Of a DNA stretch of 42,012 nt, positions 27,638-34,798 are shown in pieces; within the stretch, counting starts at the first letter, position 1, and each line of letters opens with the position of its first letter. This DNA comes from Phycisphaerales bacterium (lineage in GTDB: Bacteria > Planctomycetota > Phycisphaerae > UBA1845 > Fen-1342), in NCBI GenBank assembly GCA_003162245.1, contig PMMM01000171.1, positions 13,578 to 55,589 of the forward strand, in the 5' to 3' direction. The notes beneath the pieces are model-generated. The model saw nothing but the letters and a program-made list of their open reading frames with translations, had not been told where the DNA came from and ran no database searches. Made by a program: the position numbers and the translations under genes.

Positions 27638-28267
27638 TCAGCCGGCTTGTGCAAACAGTGGGCCGAGCTCGGCGTCCACTTCGCCGATGAACGCCGCGAA
27701 GCCGGTTTCTTGCTTGTGATTGCAGCGGGTGGCGTCCACACGTGCGGCGATGTCGGGCCAGACGTCCAGCGCGGTTTCAGGGGCGCGCGGGCTTTGCCGG
27801 TGCAGGTCTTCGAGTGCTGTCTTTGGGTACGGGCACTCGCGCACGTTTGGAACCAGCGCGTCGGGGGCCAATTGCAGCCCTTCACGCACAGCGACCGGAT
27901 CGTCGAGCAGCCAGGCTTCGTTGTGTGGGATTGCTTCGCCGAGCGCGGCGGGTAGCGGCGCGGCCCGGCTTCGGTCCGCCTCGCGGGCGAGCTTCAGTTG
28001 CCTTAGTTTCTCGGTTCGCCGGGGCTCGTCGGCGTCAACGGTCGCGACGACGCCGTCAAAGCGGGCTTGCCGCGCCTCCGTGAGGAGGTAGACGAGCTTC
28101 AGAGCGTGTCCCTTGAGGTCGTAGCCCTTGATTTTCTTCTGGCCGCGGTGCAGGCGGGGCCACGAGGCGGCATGGGCCGTGAAATCGGCCCGAAGGATGC
28201 CCCTCACAAGCGACGGCAGCGTCGCCGCGTCCCGTTCCCCGTCGCCGACGATGCGTAGCCTGATCAT
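27638..28267 (-). CDS. DUF4276/RloB-like protein with TOPRIM-type motifs
   Basis: A 209-aa protein, second gene of a two-gene module. It begins 4 nt after the ATPase stop (ATG 28267). An acidic residue near the start lies in IVGDGERD (Asp9, Glu11), a DxD-type pair is in TVDADE (Asp78, Asp80), and HNEAWLLDD comes later. The Glu followed by DxD spacing fits the TOPRIM fold of DUF4276/RloB-type proteins that occur beside AAA/OLD-like ATPases. This suggests a nuclease effector, by family analogy and not shown here. The C-terminus (FAAFIGEVDAELGPL) is typical of a helical tail. The 3' end converges on prpE. Confidence 0.75.
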   Translation of the reverse strand: MIRLRIVGDGERDAATLPSLVRGILRADFTAHAASWPRLHRGQKKIKGYDLKGHALKLVYLLTEARQARFDGVVATVDADEPRRTEKLRQLKLAREADRSRAAPLPAALGEAIPHNEAWLLDDPVAVREGLQLAPDALVPNVRECPYPKTALEDLHRQSPRAPETALDVWPDIAARVDATRCNHKQETGFAAFIGEVDAELGPLFAQAG

Positions 28268-28271
28268 CCCC

Positions 28272-29231
28272 TCATCCCCCGGGCTTCTTGATGAGCCCTT
28301 CTTCCTTCTCGTTGAACCAAACCTCCCCAAGCATGAAGTCGTCGAGGAACGCCTTAAGCCGCTCGCGATCGACGGGGTCACAGCTCCGCGAGCCGTCGTC
28401 GTTGCGGCGGAAGACAAGAACCTGGTCCTCGTCGAGATTGACGTGGTCGAGCAGGTACGGCGAATGCGTCGTCAGAATGACCTGCGCCGGGTGGCCGCAG
28501 TGAACGCCCTTCGTGATGTCGCGGAGCAGCTTCATGATGTCGGCGAGCCGGCGCGGGTGGACGCCATTCTCGGGTTCTTCGAGGAGTATGATGTTGGGCG
28601 GCGAGGGGTGGTACGCGAGAGCCACGAAGAAGAGCATCAGACGCACACCGACGGATGCGCGGTCGGCGGGAATCTCAAGACCAGAGTCAATCCTGAGGTC
28701 CAGCCTACGCGTGGCCGGATCGGGAGTAGGCACATTGACCTCGAGTAGGCCGGGTACGTACCCGCGCAGGGCGCTCACAAAGGCGTTGAATCGCTCACGG
28801 TCTCGACGCAGAAGATAGTCGATGAGCGTCGGAACAGCCTCACCGTGCGCCCCCAAGGTCGGCGCCGGGTCTTTGTCCTTCTGCCCCGGAGCTGTCATCA
28901 CTGGTCCGGTCGAAGGCAGCTCGAAAGTCTCGACCTGCCTTTCAAGATCGCACTTCGGACCGCGCACAACGTAATGGTGTCTGTCGCTCGGGTCCCTCTC
29001 GATCTGAAAAGGTACTCCACCGTACCAGGCGATTATCTTTATCGCTTGGCTCATGTCGAGCCGCCAATGGTCCGTCGTCGGCAGTTTTCCTCCGCGAAAA
29101 ACAGTCTGCAGCGCGGCAATAAAGGCCGATTTGCCCGTATCATTCTCACCAATGAGCACTGTCAGGGGGCGCAACTCGGCGCGGACGCTCGAAAGACACC
29201 GGAAATTCTGAATGTCGACTCGCTTGAGCAT
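28272..29231 (-). CDS. AAA/SMC-like ATPase of an OLD-like pair
   Basis: A 319-aa ATPase with an ABC-type head. The start ATG is at 29231; a longer frame to 29339 overlaps the alaS-proximal region. It opens MLKRVDIQNFRCLSSV, the pattern of RecF/AAA_15/AAA_21 proteins. Walker A is GENDTGKS (28-35). Walker B is NIILLEEPENGVHP and the switch histidine is in ILTTHSPYLLD. It has no fused TOPRIM domain, so the partner gene 4 nt downstream supplies it. The pair resembles OLD, PARIS (AriA/AriB) and Gabija-like ATPase-nuclease systems in layout. Codon and base use looks less GC-biased than neighbours, which fits horizontal gain. Confidence 0.8.
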   Translation of the reverse strand: MLKRVDIQNFRCLSSVRAELRPLTVLIGENDTGKSAFIAALQTVFRGGKLPTTDHWRLDMSQAIKIIAWYGGVPFQIERDPSDRHHYVVRGPKCDLERQVETFELPSTGPVMTAPGQKDKDPAPTLGAHGEAVPTLIDYLLRRDRERFNAFVSALRGYVPGLLEVNVPTPDPATRRLDLRIDSGLEIPADRASVGVRLMLFFVALAYHPSPPNIILLEEPENGVHPRRLADIMKLLRDITKGVHCGHPAQVILTTHSPYLLDHVNLDEDQVLVFRRNDDGSRSCDPVDRERLKAFLDDFMLGEVWFNEKEEGLIKKPGG

Positions 29232-29322
29232 TTCAGGCTCCGCCCGGCTTGGCTGAGCTGTCTCGGACGCTGCAATCCTCGCCCCAAGCGATGCCGCGGT
29301 CAAGCCGCGAGGCCACCGTCGC

Positions 29323-32300
29323 CTACAGCCGTTCCGCAAGCCACTTTCGCCCAGCGGCCAGCGCCTCGGCGAGCTTTTCGGGGTTCTTGCCGCCGGCTTG
29401 GGCCATGGTGGGGGGGCCGCCGCCGCCGCCGCTCACGAGGGGGGCGATGGCCTTCACGAGGTCGCCGGCTTTGAGGCCTTTCTTGATGAGGTCGGGGGTC
29501 ATGGCGGCCAGAAGAATCGCCTTGGCCGGCTCATCCTCGACCGGCGCGACGCGGACGCCGAAGAGGACGGCCGCGGAGCCGCATTTCTGCTTGAGCATGT
29601 CGGCGGCGGTTTTGAGCTGGTCGATCGGGACGTCGGGCATCTCGGCGACGACGATCGTCGTGTCGCCCTTCTTCTCCGCGTGCGCGAGCAGCTCGGTCAC
29701 CTTCTGACGCATGACGTCGGCGGCGCCGGCGGCGTCGGATTTTTGCTGCTCTTTGGCGAGCTTCTGAAGCTGTTCGATCGCACCCCGCAGCTTCGTGCGG
29801 TGCCGCGCGGAGAGCGTTGCAGTCGTCAGCGTGGTTTGAAGCGCCGCGAGCCCGTCGGGCACCGCGTCGGGCGGGCCTTTGCCTAGCGCCGTGGCCTGCT
29901 TGAGCAGCGCCTCGCCAGCCGCCGCGGCGGTTTTGGCGGCGTCGCCGGTGAGGCCGACGATGCGGCGGACGCCCTTGGCGACGGCTTCCTCGCTGGCGAT
30001 GACGAAATGCTCGATGTCGCCGGTGTTGCGAACGTGCGTGCCGCCGCAGAATTCGATGGAGACGTCGCGCCACTGCGGGTTGTCGGGGTTCTTGACGAGC
30101 TCGGCGACGGGGGCGCCGACGGAGAGGACGCGGACGCGGTCGGGGTAGCGTTCGCCGAAGACGGCTCGCAGGCCGGCGATCTTGAGGGCCTGCTGCTGCT
30201 CGACCTCCTCCGAGTGGACCGGCAGGCGGGCCTTGATCTTGTCGTTGACGAGCTGCTCGACGCGCTCGATCTCCTCCGGCGTCATGGCCCTGGGGTGCGA
30301 GAAGTCGAAGCGCGTCTTCTCCGGATCGACGAGCGAGCCCTTCTGCTGCACGTGTTCGCCGAGGACTTCGCGCAGGGCCCAGTTGAGGACGTGGGTGGCG
30401 GTGTGATTTTTCATCGTGAGCTGGCGCACATCGGGGGTTACGATGGTGAGCACACGGAAATATGCGTCCTTGTCGGCGTGATGTCGCCACTTATTCTCTG
30501 CGTAAAATGTGCCTCTCCGACAGATTCCATAGTGGAGGATAACCTCGCCCTGCCATTGGGTGTCGGTTACCTCGAACTCCGCATCGGGCCTCGTGATCGT
30601 GCCCACGTCCCCGATCTGCCCGCCCTTCTCTGCGTAGAAGGGTGACCTATCGAGGATGAGCACGGCGGGCTCCCCTTCCGGAACGGTCGCCGCGTCGATT
30701 CCAAGACTTCGGCCCGTGAGAATCGCCACGACGCGGGAATCGACCGGGCCATCGGTGCGGGTGAATTGCGTAGGACCGTATTGCTGAACGTTGGCGACGG
30801 CCACGGGGTGGTCGGTTCGGCTCGCCCGGGCCCGTTCACGGGCCTCTTCCATCAGGCGCTCGTACTCGCCGATGTCGACGGTGAGGCCTTTTTCCTGGGC
30901 CATGACCTGCGTGAGGTCGATCGGAAAACCGTACGTGTCGTGGAGTTTGAACGCATCCTCAGCCGAAACCACGGGCGGTGGCTTGAGCACCGCTAGTGTG
31001 TCTCGGTCGAGATTCGGAAGGTAGAGGTCGTCCGGAGACGACGACGGCAACGGCGACACCGGTGGGTGGATCGTAATGCTCCACCCTCCAAGCTCCCCAC
31101 GCGAGGCCATCACGAACTGCCCGCCGTGCCCGGCAGCGAAGGCCCTTCCGCACGCGTCCGCGACGGCCTGGTCGAAAAGCTGTAGGCCGCGGTCCAGCGT
31201 CCGCTCGAACGACTCTTCTTCCTCGCGCAGGACGTCCTTCACGTGCTGACGGTTCTTGCGGAGCTCGGGGAAGGCTTCGCCCATCGTGTCAACGGCGATG
31301 TCTACCAGCCGGCACAGGAATGGCTCGTGCAAGTTCAGGTATTGCCAGCCGTAGCGGACGGCCCGGCGGAGGATGCGGCGGAGGACGTAGCCGCGGCCTT
31401 CCTTGTCGGGGACGGCGCCGTCGGTGATTGCGAAAGTCAGCGTGCGGACGTGGTCGGCGATCACGCGGCAGGCTTCGGCCCGCATGTCGCCGGGGACGAA
31501 GGCGGCGTAGCGATTGGAGTCGGTCGGCGCGCCCGCTGTCCGAGCCCCGAGCGCGAGCGAGTGGGTTTTCGGTGAACCGCGATCCGTCCGGGAACCCGTC
31601 GCTTGCGGTCGGGGCTCGGTTGGGGAACCCGTCGCTGGCGCTCGGGGCTCGGATGCGGAACCCGTCGCTTGCGCTCGGGGCTCTGATGTGCCGTACGTGT
31701 ACCCGCTGATCTTCTCGATGGCCTGGATGATGGGGACGAAGACGTCGGTCGCGTAGTTGTTGTTGTGGCCCTGGAGAATCGCCGTGACGCGCTCGAAGCC
31801 CATGCCGGTGTCGACGTGCTTGGCGGGCAGCGGCGTCAGCTTGCCGTCGGGGCCGCGGTTGAACTGAATGAAGACCAGGTTCCAGATCTCGATGATCCGC
31901 GGGTCGCCGGCGTTGATGAGCTGGCCGACGTTCTTCTCCGGCGTCAGGTCGATGTGGATTTCGCTGCACGGGCCGCAGGGGCCGGTCTCGCCCATCTCCC
32001 AGAAGTTGTCCTTCTTGTCGCCGGGGTGGACATGCGAAGCGTCGACACCATCTCGCCGCAGGGTCTCGGTCCACAGGTCGCGGGCTTCGAGGTCGGGGTC
32101 GAGACCCTCGGCGGGGTCGCCGCCAAAGTACGTCGCGTGCAGGCGCGTCTTGTCGAGGCCCCAGACCCTGGTGAGCAGCTCCCAGGCCCAGGCGATCGCC
32201 TCCTTCTTGAAGTAATCGCCGAAGGACCAGTTGCCGAGCATCTCGAAGAAGGTGTGGTGATAGGTGTCGTGGCCGACGTCGTCGAGGTCGTTGTGCTTTC

Positions 32301-32520
32301 CGCCGGCGCGGATGCACTTCTGCGTGTTGACGACGCGGCGGTGCTTGGGCGTCTCGGTGCCGAGGAAGTAGGGCTTGAACTGGTTCATGCCGGCGTTGGC
32401 GAAGAGCAGCGTCGGGTCGTCGTGCGGGACGACCGGCGAGCTGGGCACGAACGTGTGGCCGTGCTTCTGGCAAAAGAAGTCGATGAAGTCCTGGCGGACC
32501 TGGGCGGCGGTTCGGGTCAC
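29323..32520 (-). CDS. alaS: alanyl-tRNA synthetase with unusual insertions
   Basis: Charges tRNA-Ala with alanine, 1065 aa compared with a usual 870-890. The start GTG at 32520 follows AAAGG with 7-nt spacing. A longer frame to 32742 lies in non-coding sequence. Landmarks are the class II motif 1 region (NAGMNQFKPYFLG), motif 2 (GNWSFGDYFKKEA), CGPCSEIH, and HVDTGMGFERV. The editing-domain Zn site is NHTATH (His706, His710), with Cys825 and His829 in CGGTHV. The C-terminal C-Ala domain ends with the poly-Gly SGGGGGPPTMAQAGG. Extra segments sit at residues about 279-333 (repeat array), about 455-515 and about 668-695. A -10-like TAGAAT lies at 32572-32567 upstream. Confidence 0.96.
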   Translation of the reverse strand: MTRTAAQVRQDFIDFFCQKHGHTFVPSSPVVPHDDPTLLFANAGMNQFKPYFLGTETPKHRRVVNTQKCIRAGGKHNDLDDVGHDTYHHTFFEMLGNWSFGDYFKKEAIAWAWELLTRVWGLDKTRLHATYFGGDPAEGLDPDLEARDLWTETLRRDGVDASHVHPGDKKDNFWEMGETGPCGPCSEIHIDLTPEKNVGQLINAGDPRIIEIWNLVFIQFNRGPDGKLTPLPAKHVDTGMGFERVTAILQGHNNNYATDVFVPIIQAIEKISGYTYGTSEPRAQATGSASEPRAPATGSPTEPRPQATGSRTDRGSPKTHSLALGARTAGAPTDSNRYAAFVPGDMRAEACRVIADHVRTLTFAITDGAVPDKEGRGYVLRRILRRAVRYGWQYLNLHEPFLCRLVDIAVDTMGEAFPELRKNRQHVKDVLREEEESFERTLDRGLQLFDQAVADACGRAFAAGHGGQFVMASRGELGGWSITIHPPVSPLPSSSPDDLYLPNLDRDTLAVLKPPPVVSAEDAFKLHDTYGFPIDLTQVMAQEKGLTVDIGEYERLMEEARERARASRTDHPVAVANVQQYGPTQFTRTDGPVDSRVVAILTGRSLGIDAATVPEGEPAVLILDRSPFYAEKGGQIGDVGTITRPDAEFEVTDTQWQGEVILHYGICRRGTFYAENKWRHHADKDAYFRVLTIVTPDVRQLTMKNHTATHVLNWALREVLGEHVQQKGSLVDPEKTRFDFSHPRAMTPEEIERVEQLVNDKIKARLPVHSEEVEQQQALKIAGLRAVFGERYPDRVRVLSVGAPVAELVKNPDNPQWRDVSIEFCGGTHVRNTGDIEHFVIASEEAVAKGVRRIVGLTGDAAKTAAAAGEALLKQATALGKGPPDAVPDGLAALQTTLTTATLSARHRTKLRGAIEQLQKLAKEQQKSDAAGAADVMRQKVTELLAHAEKKGDTTIVVAEMPDVPIDQLKTAADMLKQKCGSAAVLFGVRVAPVEDEPAKAILLAAMTPDLIKKGLKAGDLVKAIAPLVSGGGGGPPTMAQAGGKNPEKLAEALAAGRKWLAERL
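31540..31683. repeat. tandem 33-bp palindromic repeat array inside alaS
   Basis: Three direct copies of a 27-bp unit (GGAACCCGTCGCT, then CGGGGCTC at its end) start at 31591, 31624 and 31657, an exact 33-bp period. An inverted copy at 31540-31570 begins CCGAGCCCCGAGCGCGAGCG. Read in the alaS frame they give near-repeats SEPRAQATGSA, SEPRAPATGSP and TEPRPQATGSR, a proline/arginine-rich loop. The array is a multiple of three and keeps alaS open. On the alaS strand the GCAA/GCGA centre of each unit is a GNRA-type loop, as in the 12465-12563 cluster. Confidence 0.85.
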
Positions 32521-32940
32521 GATGCGGCCTTTCTGCGTTGCAGACCGGAGAATGTCCAAGCCGGGCATTCTACGCGGCGGGCGGCGGAAATGAAGGCGGC
32601 GGACGGCGGAGCGGGAGCGTCGCTCTGCCAGGCGGCGGCTCAGCAGGAGCTTCGCCCTCCCGTGGCGTGTGGGGCCGCGTGATCGCTCCACAACGACACC
32701 GGGCCGGCCACTCTGGGTGACCGGCCCGGCTCGGGTTCGCAAGACAATCTGTCAGGAGAGACAAGCGTTGGTTCACCGGACTATACGCCGGGAGAGGTGG
32801 CAAAATCCGGATGTGCGTGCGGCGGACTGACAGGGTCCCCGAATGTGGGGGCGTGGGTCACGCCGTGGGCGAGAGAGCGACAAAAAACGGAGAGACTGCG
32901 ACGGGCTTGGGGTGGTTGGCCGATAAGGCGCGGTCGGGCC
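32521..32940. other. 420-bp intergenic stretch between the PTS gene and alaS
   Basis: It contains the alaS leader (-10-like TAGAAT about 50 nt upstream of the GTG), a GC-rich inverted repeat at 32699-32729, and otherwise no gene. The left side is rich in GGCGGC tracts. No tRNA or attB-like site is visible. Confidence 0.5.
32699..32729. terminator. perfect inverted repeat, possible terminator of the PTS gene
   Basis: Arms CCGGGCCGG (32699-32707) and CCGGCCCGG (32721-32729) pair over nine positions around a 13-nt loop. It lies about 210 nt downstream of the leftward PTS EIIA gene and upstream of alaS. No U-tract follows. It could also be a structural or operator site. Confidence 0.35.
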
Positions 32941-33414
32941 CTACGCCTTCTTGATGTCGTTGGCCTCGAAGGCGACGATCGCCTCGTGCAGGGCCTCGGC
33001 GCTGGCGGCCTTGTCGACCGCGGTCCGAAAATCTTCGATGTTCATCAGGCGGCTGATCTTCGCGAGCGCCTGGATGTGCGGGCCGGGCTGGTCGGGCGGG
33101 CTGATCAAGAGCACTACGAACGTCACCGGACGGCCATCGAGGCTCTGGAAGTCGATCGGCGCCGCCGGTTTGCCGGCGGCGATCAGCAGGCGGTCGCTCC
33201 CGTCGCTCTTGGCGTGCGGGATCGCGAGCCCATATCCGATGCCGGTCGTCCCTTTCGACTCGCGCGCCAGCAGGGCTTCGAGAGCGGCGTCGCGGTTTCT
33301 GAGGGCACCGCTGCCGGCCAGGACATCGATTAGTTCGGTAATGATGCCGATCTTGTCGGGCGCGTGGAGGGGCACCCGAATGTGGTCCGGCGTCAGCAGC
33401 TCGCGCAGTTCCAT
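32941..33414 (-). CDS. ptsN: PTS fructose/Ntr-type EIIA domain protein
   Basis: A 157-aa single-domain EIIA of the mannitol/fructose family, the PtsN-type regulator of nitrogen, potassium and central metabolism in the Ntr-PTS branch. The phospho-acceptor is His67 in GYGLAIPHAKSD. ESKGTTGIGYG precedes it and FVVLLISPPDQPGPHIQALAKISRLM is the characteristic core. ATG 33414 follows AAGGCG at 7 nt. No HPr or EI genes lie in this window, so it is a lone EIIA. The gene symbol is by similarity of domain only. Confidence 0.85.
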   Translation of the reverse strand: MELRELLTPDHIRVPLHAPDKIGIITELIDVLAGSGALRNRDAALEALLARESKGTTGIGYGLAIPHAKSDGSDRLLIAAGKPAAPIDFQSLDGRPVTFVVLLISPPDQPGPHIQALAKISRLMNIEDFRTAVDKAASAEALHEAIVAFEANDIKKA

Positions 33415-33603
33415 AGTCGCGCCTTGGTCCGGGACGTAAAACGGGCAGTATAGCCGACGCGGGCGAGGTTTCCAGGTGGCGCTTCGCCGGCCTCGGACTC
33501 GCGCGACCCAACCGCGCTCGCGACCGGCCGGCCGGTCGGTTAGCATATCCGACTGCTACGGCGGCACCGCCGGTACGAGTCCAAACATGCGAGGTCTCAA
33601 GCC

Positions 33604-34746
33604 ATGAAGAAGTTTCGCCTTTTTACGCCGGGGCCGTGTGCGGTCCCCGAGGAAGTGCTGATCGAGATGGCCCGTCCGTTTCACCACCACCGGACGGACT
33701 GGTTCAAGGGGTACATGAAACAGGCCACCGAGAAGCTGAAGCAGGTGCTCTGCACGAAGAACGACGTGATCATCATCACGGGCTCCGGGACGGCGGCGGC
33801 CGAGGCCGGGATCGTGGGCTGCAATCCGCCGGGGTCGAAGCTGCTGACGATGGAGGCCGGGAAATTCGGCGAGCGGTGGGGCGAGATCGCGCAGCAATAC
33901 GGCATCAACGTGATCCGGCAGAAGGTCGAGTGGGGGACGGCGCCGACGGCCGAGATGGTCGCGGACTTCCTCAAGAAGGACCCGGCGATCACCGCGGTCA
34001 TGGTCGTGCACAGCGAGACGTCGACGGCGACGGCGTGCGACTTGAAGGCGATCGGCAAGGTCACGAGCGGGGCGGGCAAGTTGCTGCTGGCAGACTGCAT
34101 CACGTCCGCTGGGGCGTTGCCGCTGAAGCCGGACGAGTGGGGCGTGGACGTCGCGATCACCGGGGCGCAGAAGTCGCTAATGCTGCCGCCGGGGCTGGGC
34201 TTCCTGGCGGTGAGCGACCGGGCGTGGGGCGTGATCGAGAACAACAAGGGCCAGCACGCTTACTATCTGAATCTGACGAAGGCCCGCAAGATGGCGAAGG
34301 AGAACGACACGCCGTTCACGCCGGCGCATTTGCTGATTCGCGGGCTGGTGAAGGCGCTCGAGATTCTGCTGGAAGAGGGGATCGAGAATGTGTGGAAGCG
34401 CGTGGCGGCGATGGCGGCCGGGACGCGGGCCGCGGGCGAGGCGATCGGGCTGAAGGTGTTCAGCAAGTCGCCGTCGGATTCGGTGACGGCGTTGTGTCCG
34501 CCGGCGGGGATCGCGGTGAAAGACCTCCGCAACGAGTTGGAGAAGCGGTACGGCATCGAGTCGGCCGGCGGCCAGGACCAGCTCAAGGGCAAGATCTTCC
34601 GCATCGGCCACATGGGTTACATCGACGACATGGACACGCTGCTGGCGATCGGCGCCCTGGAGCAGTGCCTCTACAAGCTGGGGCACAAGTTCAACATCGG
34701 CGCCGGCGTGACCGCGGCGCAGAAGGTGTTCGCGGAGCGACTGTAG
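33604..34746 (+). CDS. class V PLP aminotransferase (phosphoserine/alanine-glyoxylate type)
   Basis: Fold-type I PLP transaminase, 380 aa. It begins MKKFRLFTPGPCAVPEEV, and the TPGP start and HHR segment (about 27-30) are those of the alanine-glyoxylate and archaeal-type phosphoserine aminotransferase branch. The PLP Schiff-base Lys is Lys190 in ITGAQKSLMLPPG, and Asp164 (LLADCITSAG) contacts the pyridine nitrogen. Candidate reactions are 3-phosphohydroxypyruvate to phosphoserine, or glyoxylate/pyruvate transamination. Phosphoserine synthesis is favoured by family frequency, but serA is not in the window. ATG 33604 follows GAGG at 9 nt. Confidence 0.88.
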   Translation: MKKFRLFTPGPCAVPEEVLIEMARPFHHHRTDWFKGYMKQATEKLKQVLCTKNDVIIITGSGTAAAEAGIVGCNPPGSKLLTMEAGKFGERWGEIAQQYGINVIRQKVEWGTAPTAEMVADFLKKDPAITAVMVVHSETSTATACDLKAIGKVTSGAGKLLLADCITSAGALPLKPDEWGVDVAITGAQKSLMLPPGLGFLAVSDRAWGVIENNKGQHAYYLNLTKARKMAKENDTPFTPAHLLIRGLVKALEILLEEGIENVWKRVAAMAAGTRAAGEAIGLKVFSKSPSDSVTALCPPAGIAVKDLRNELEKRYGIESAGGQDQLKGKIFRIGHMGYIDDMDTLLAIGALEQCLYKLGHKFNIGAGVTAAQKVFAERL

Positions 34747-34776
34747 GCGTCGGCGGGTAGTTACGGCGCGGCTGGT

Positions 34777-34798
34777 GCGCGGGTAGCTCTACCCGCGC
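34777..34798. terminator. perfect palindrome at the convergent aminotransferase/pcrA ends
   Basis: Arms GCGCGGGTAG (34777-34786) and CTACCCGCGC (34789-34798) are perfect 10-bp inverted repeats separated by CT. It overlaps the last codons and stop of pcrA and lies 31 nt after the aminotransferase stop. This is where a shared bidirectional terminator would be expected. Confidence 0.55.

Noticed and set aside
31540-31683. CRISPR-like array
   Set aside because: Repeats are adjacent at 33-bp period with only 6 bp between 27-bp units, include an inverted copy, and lie inside an open reading frame. There are no spacers or cas genes.
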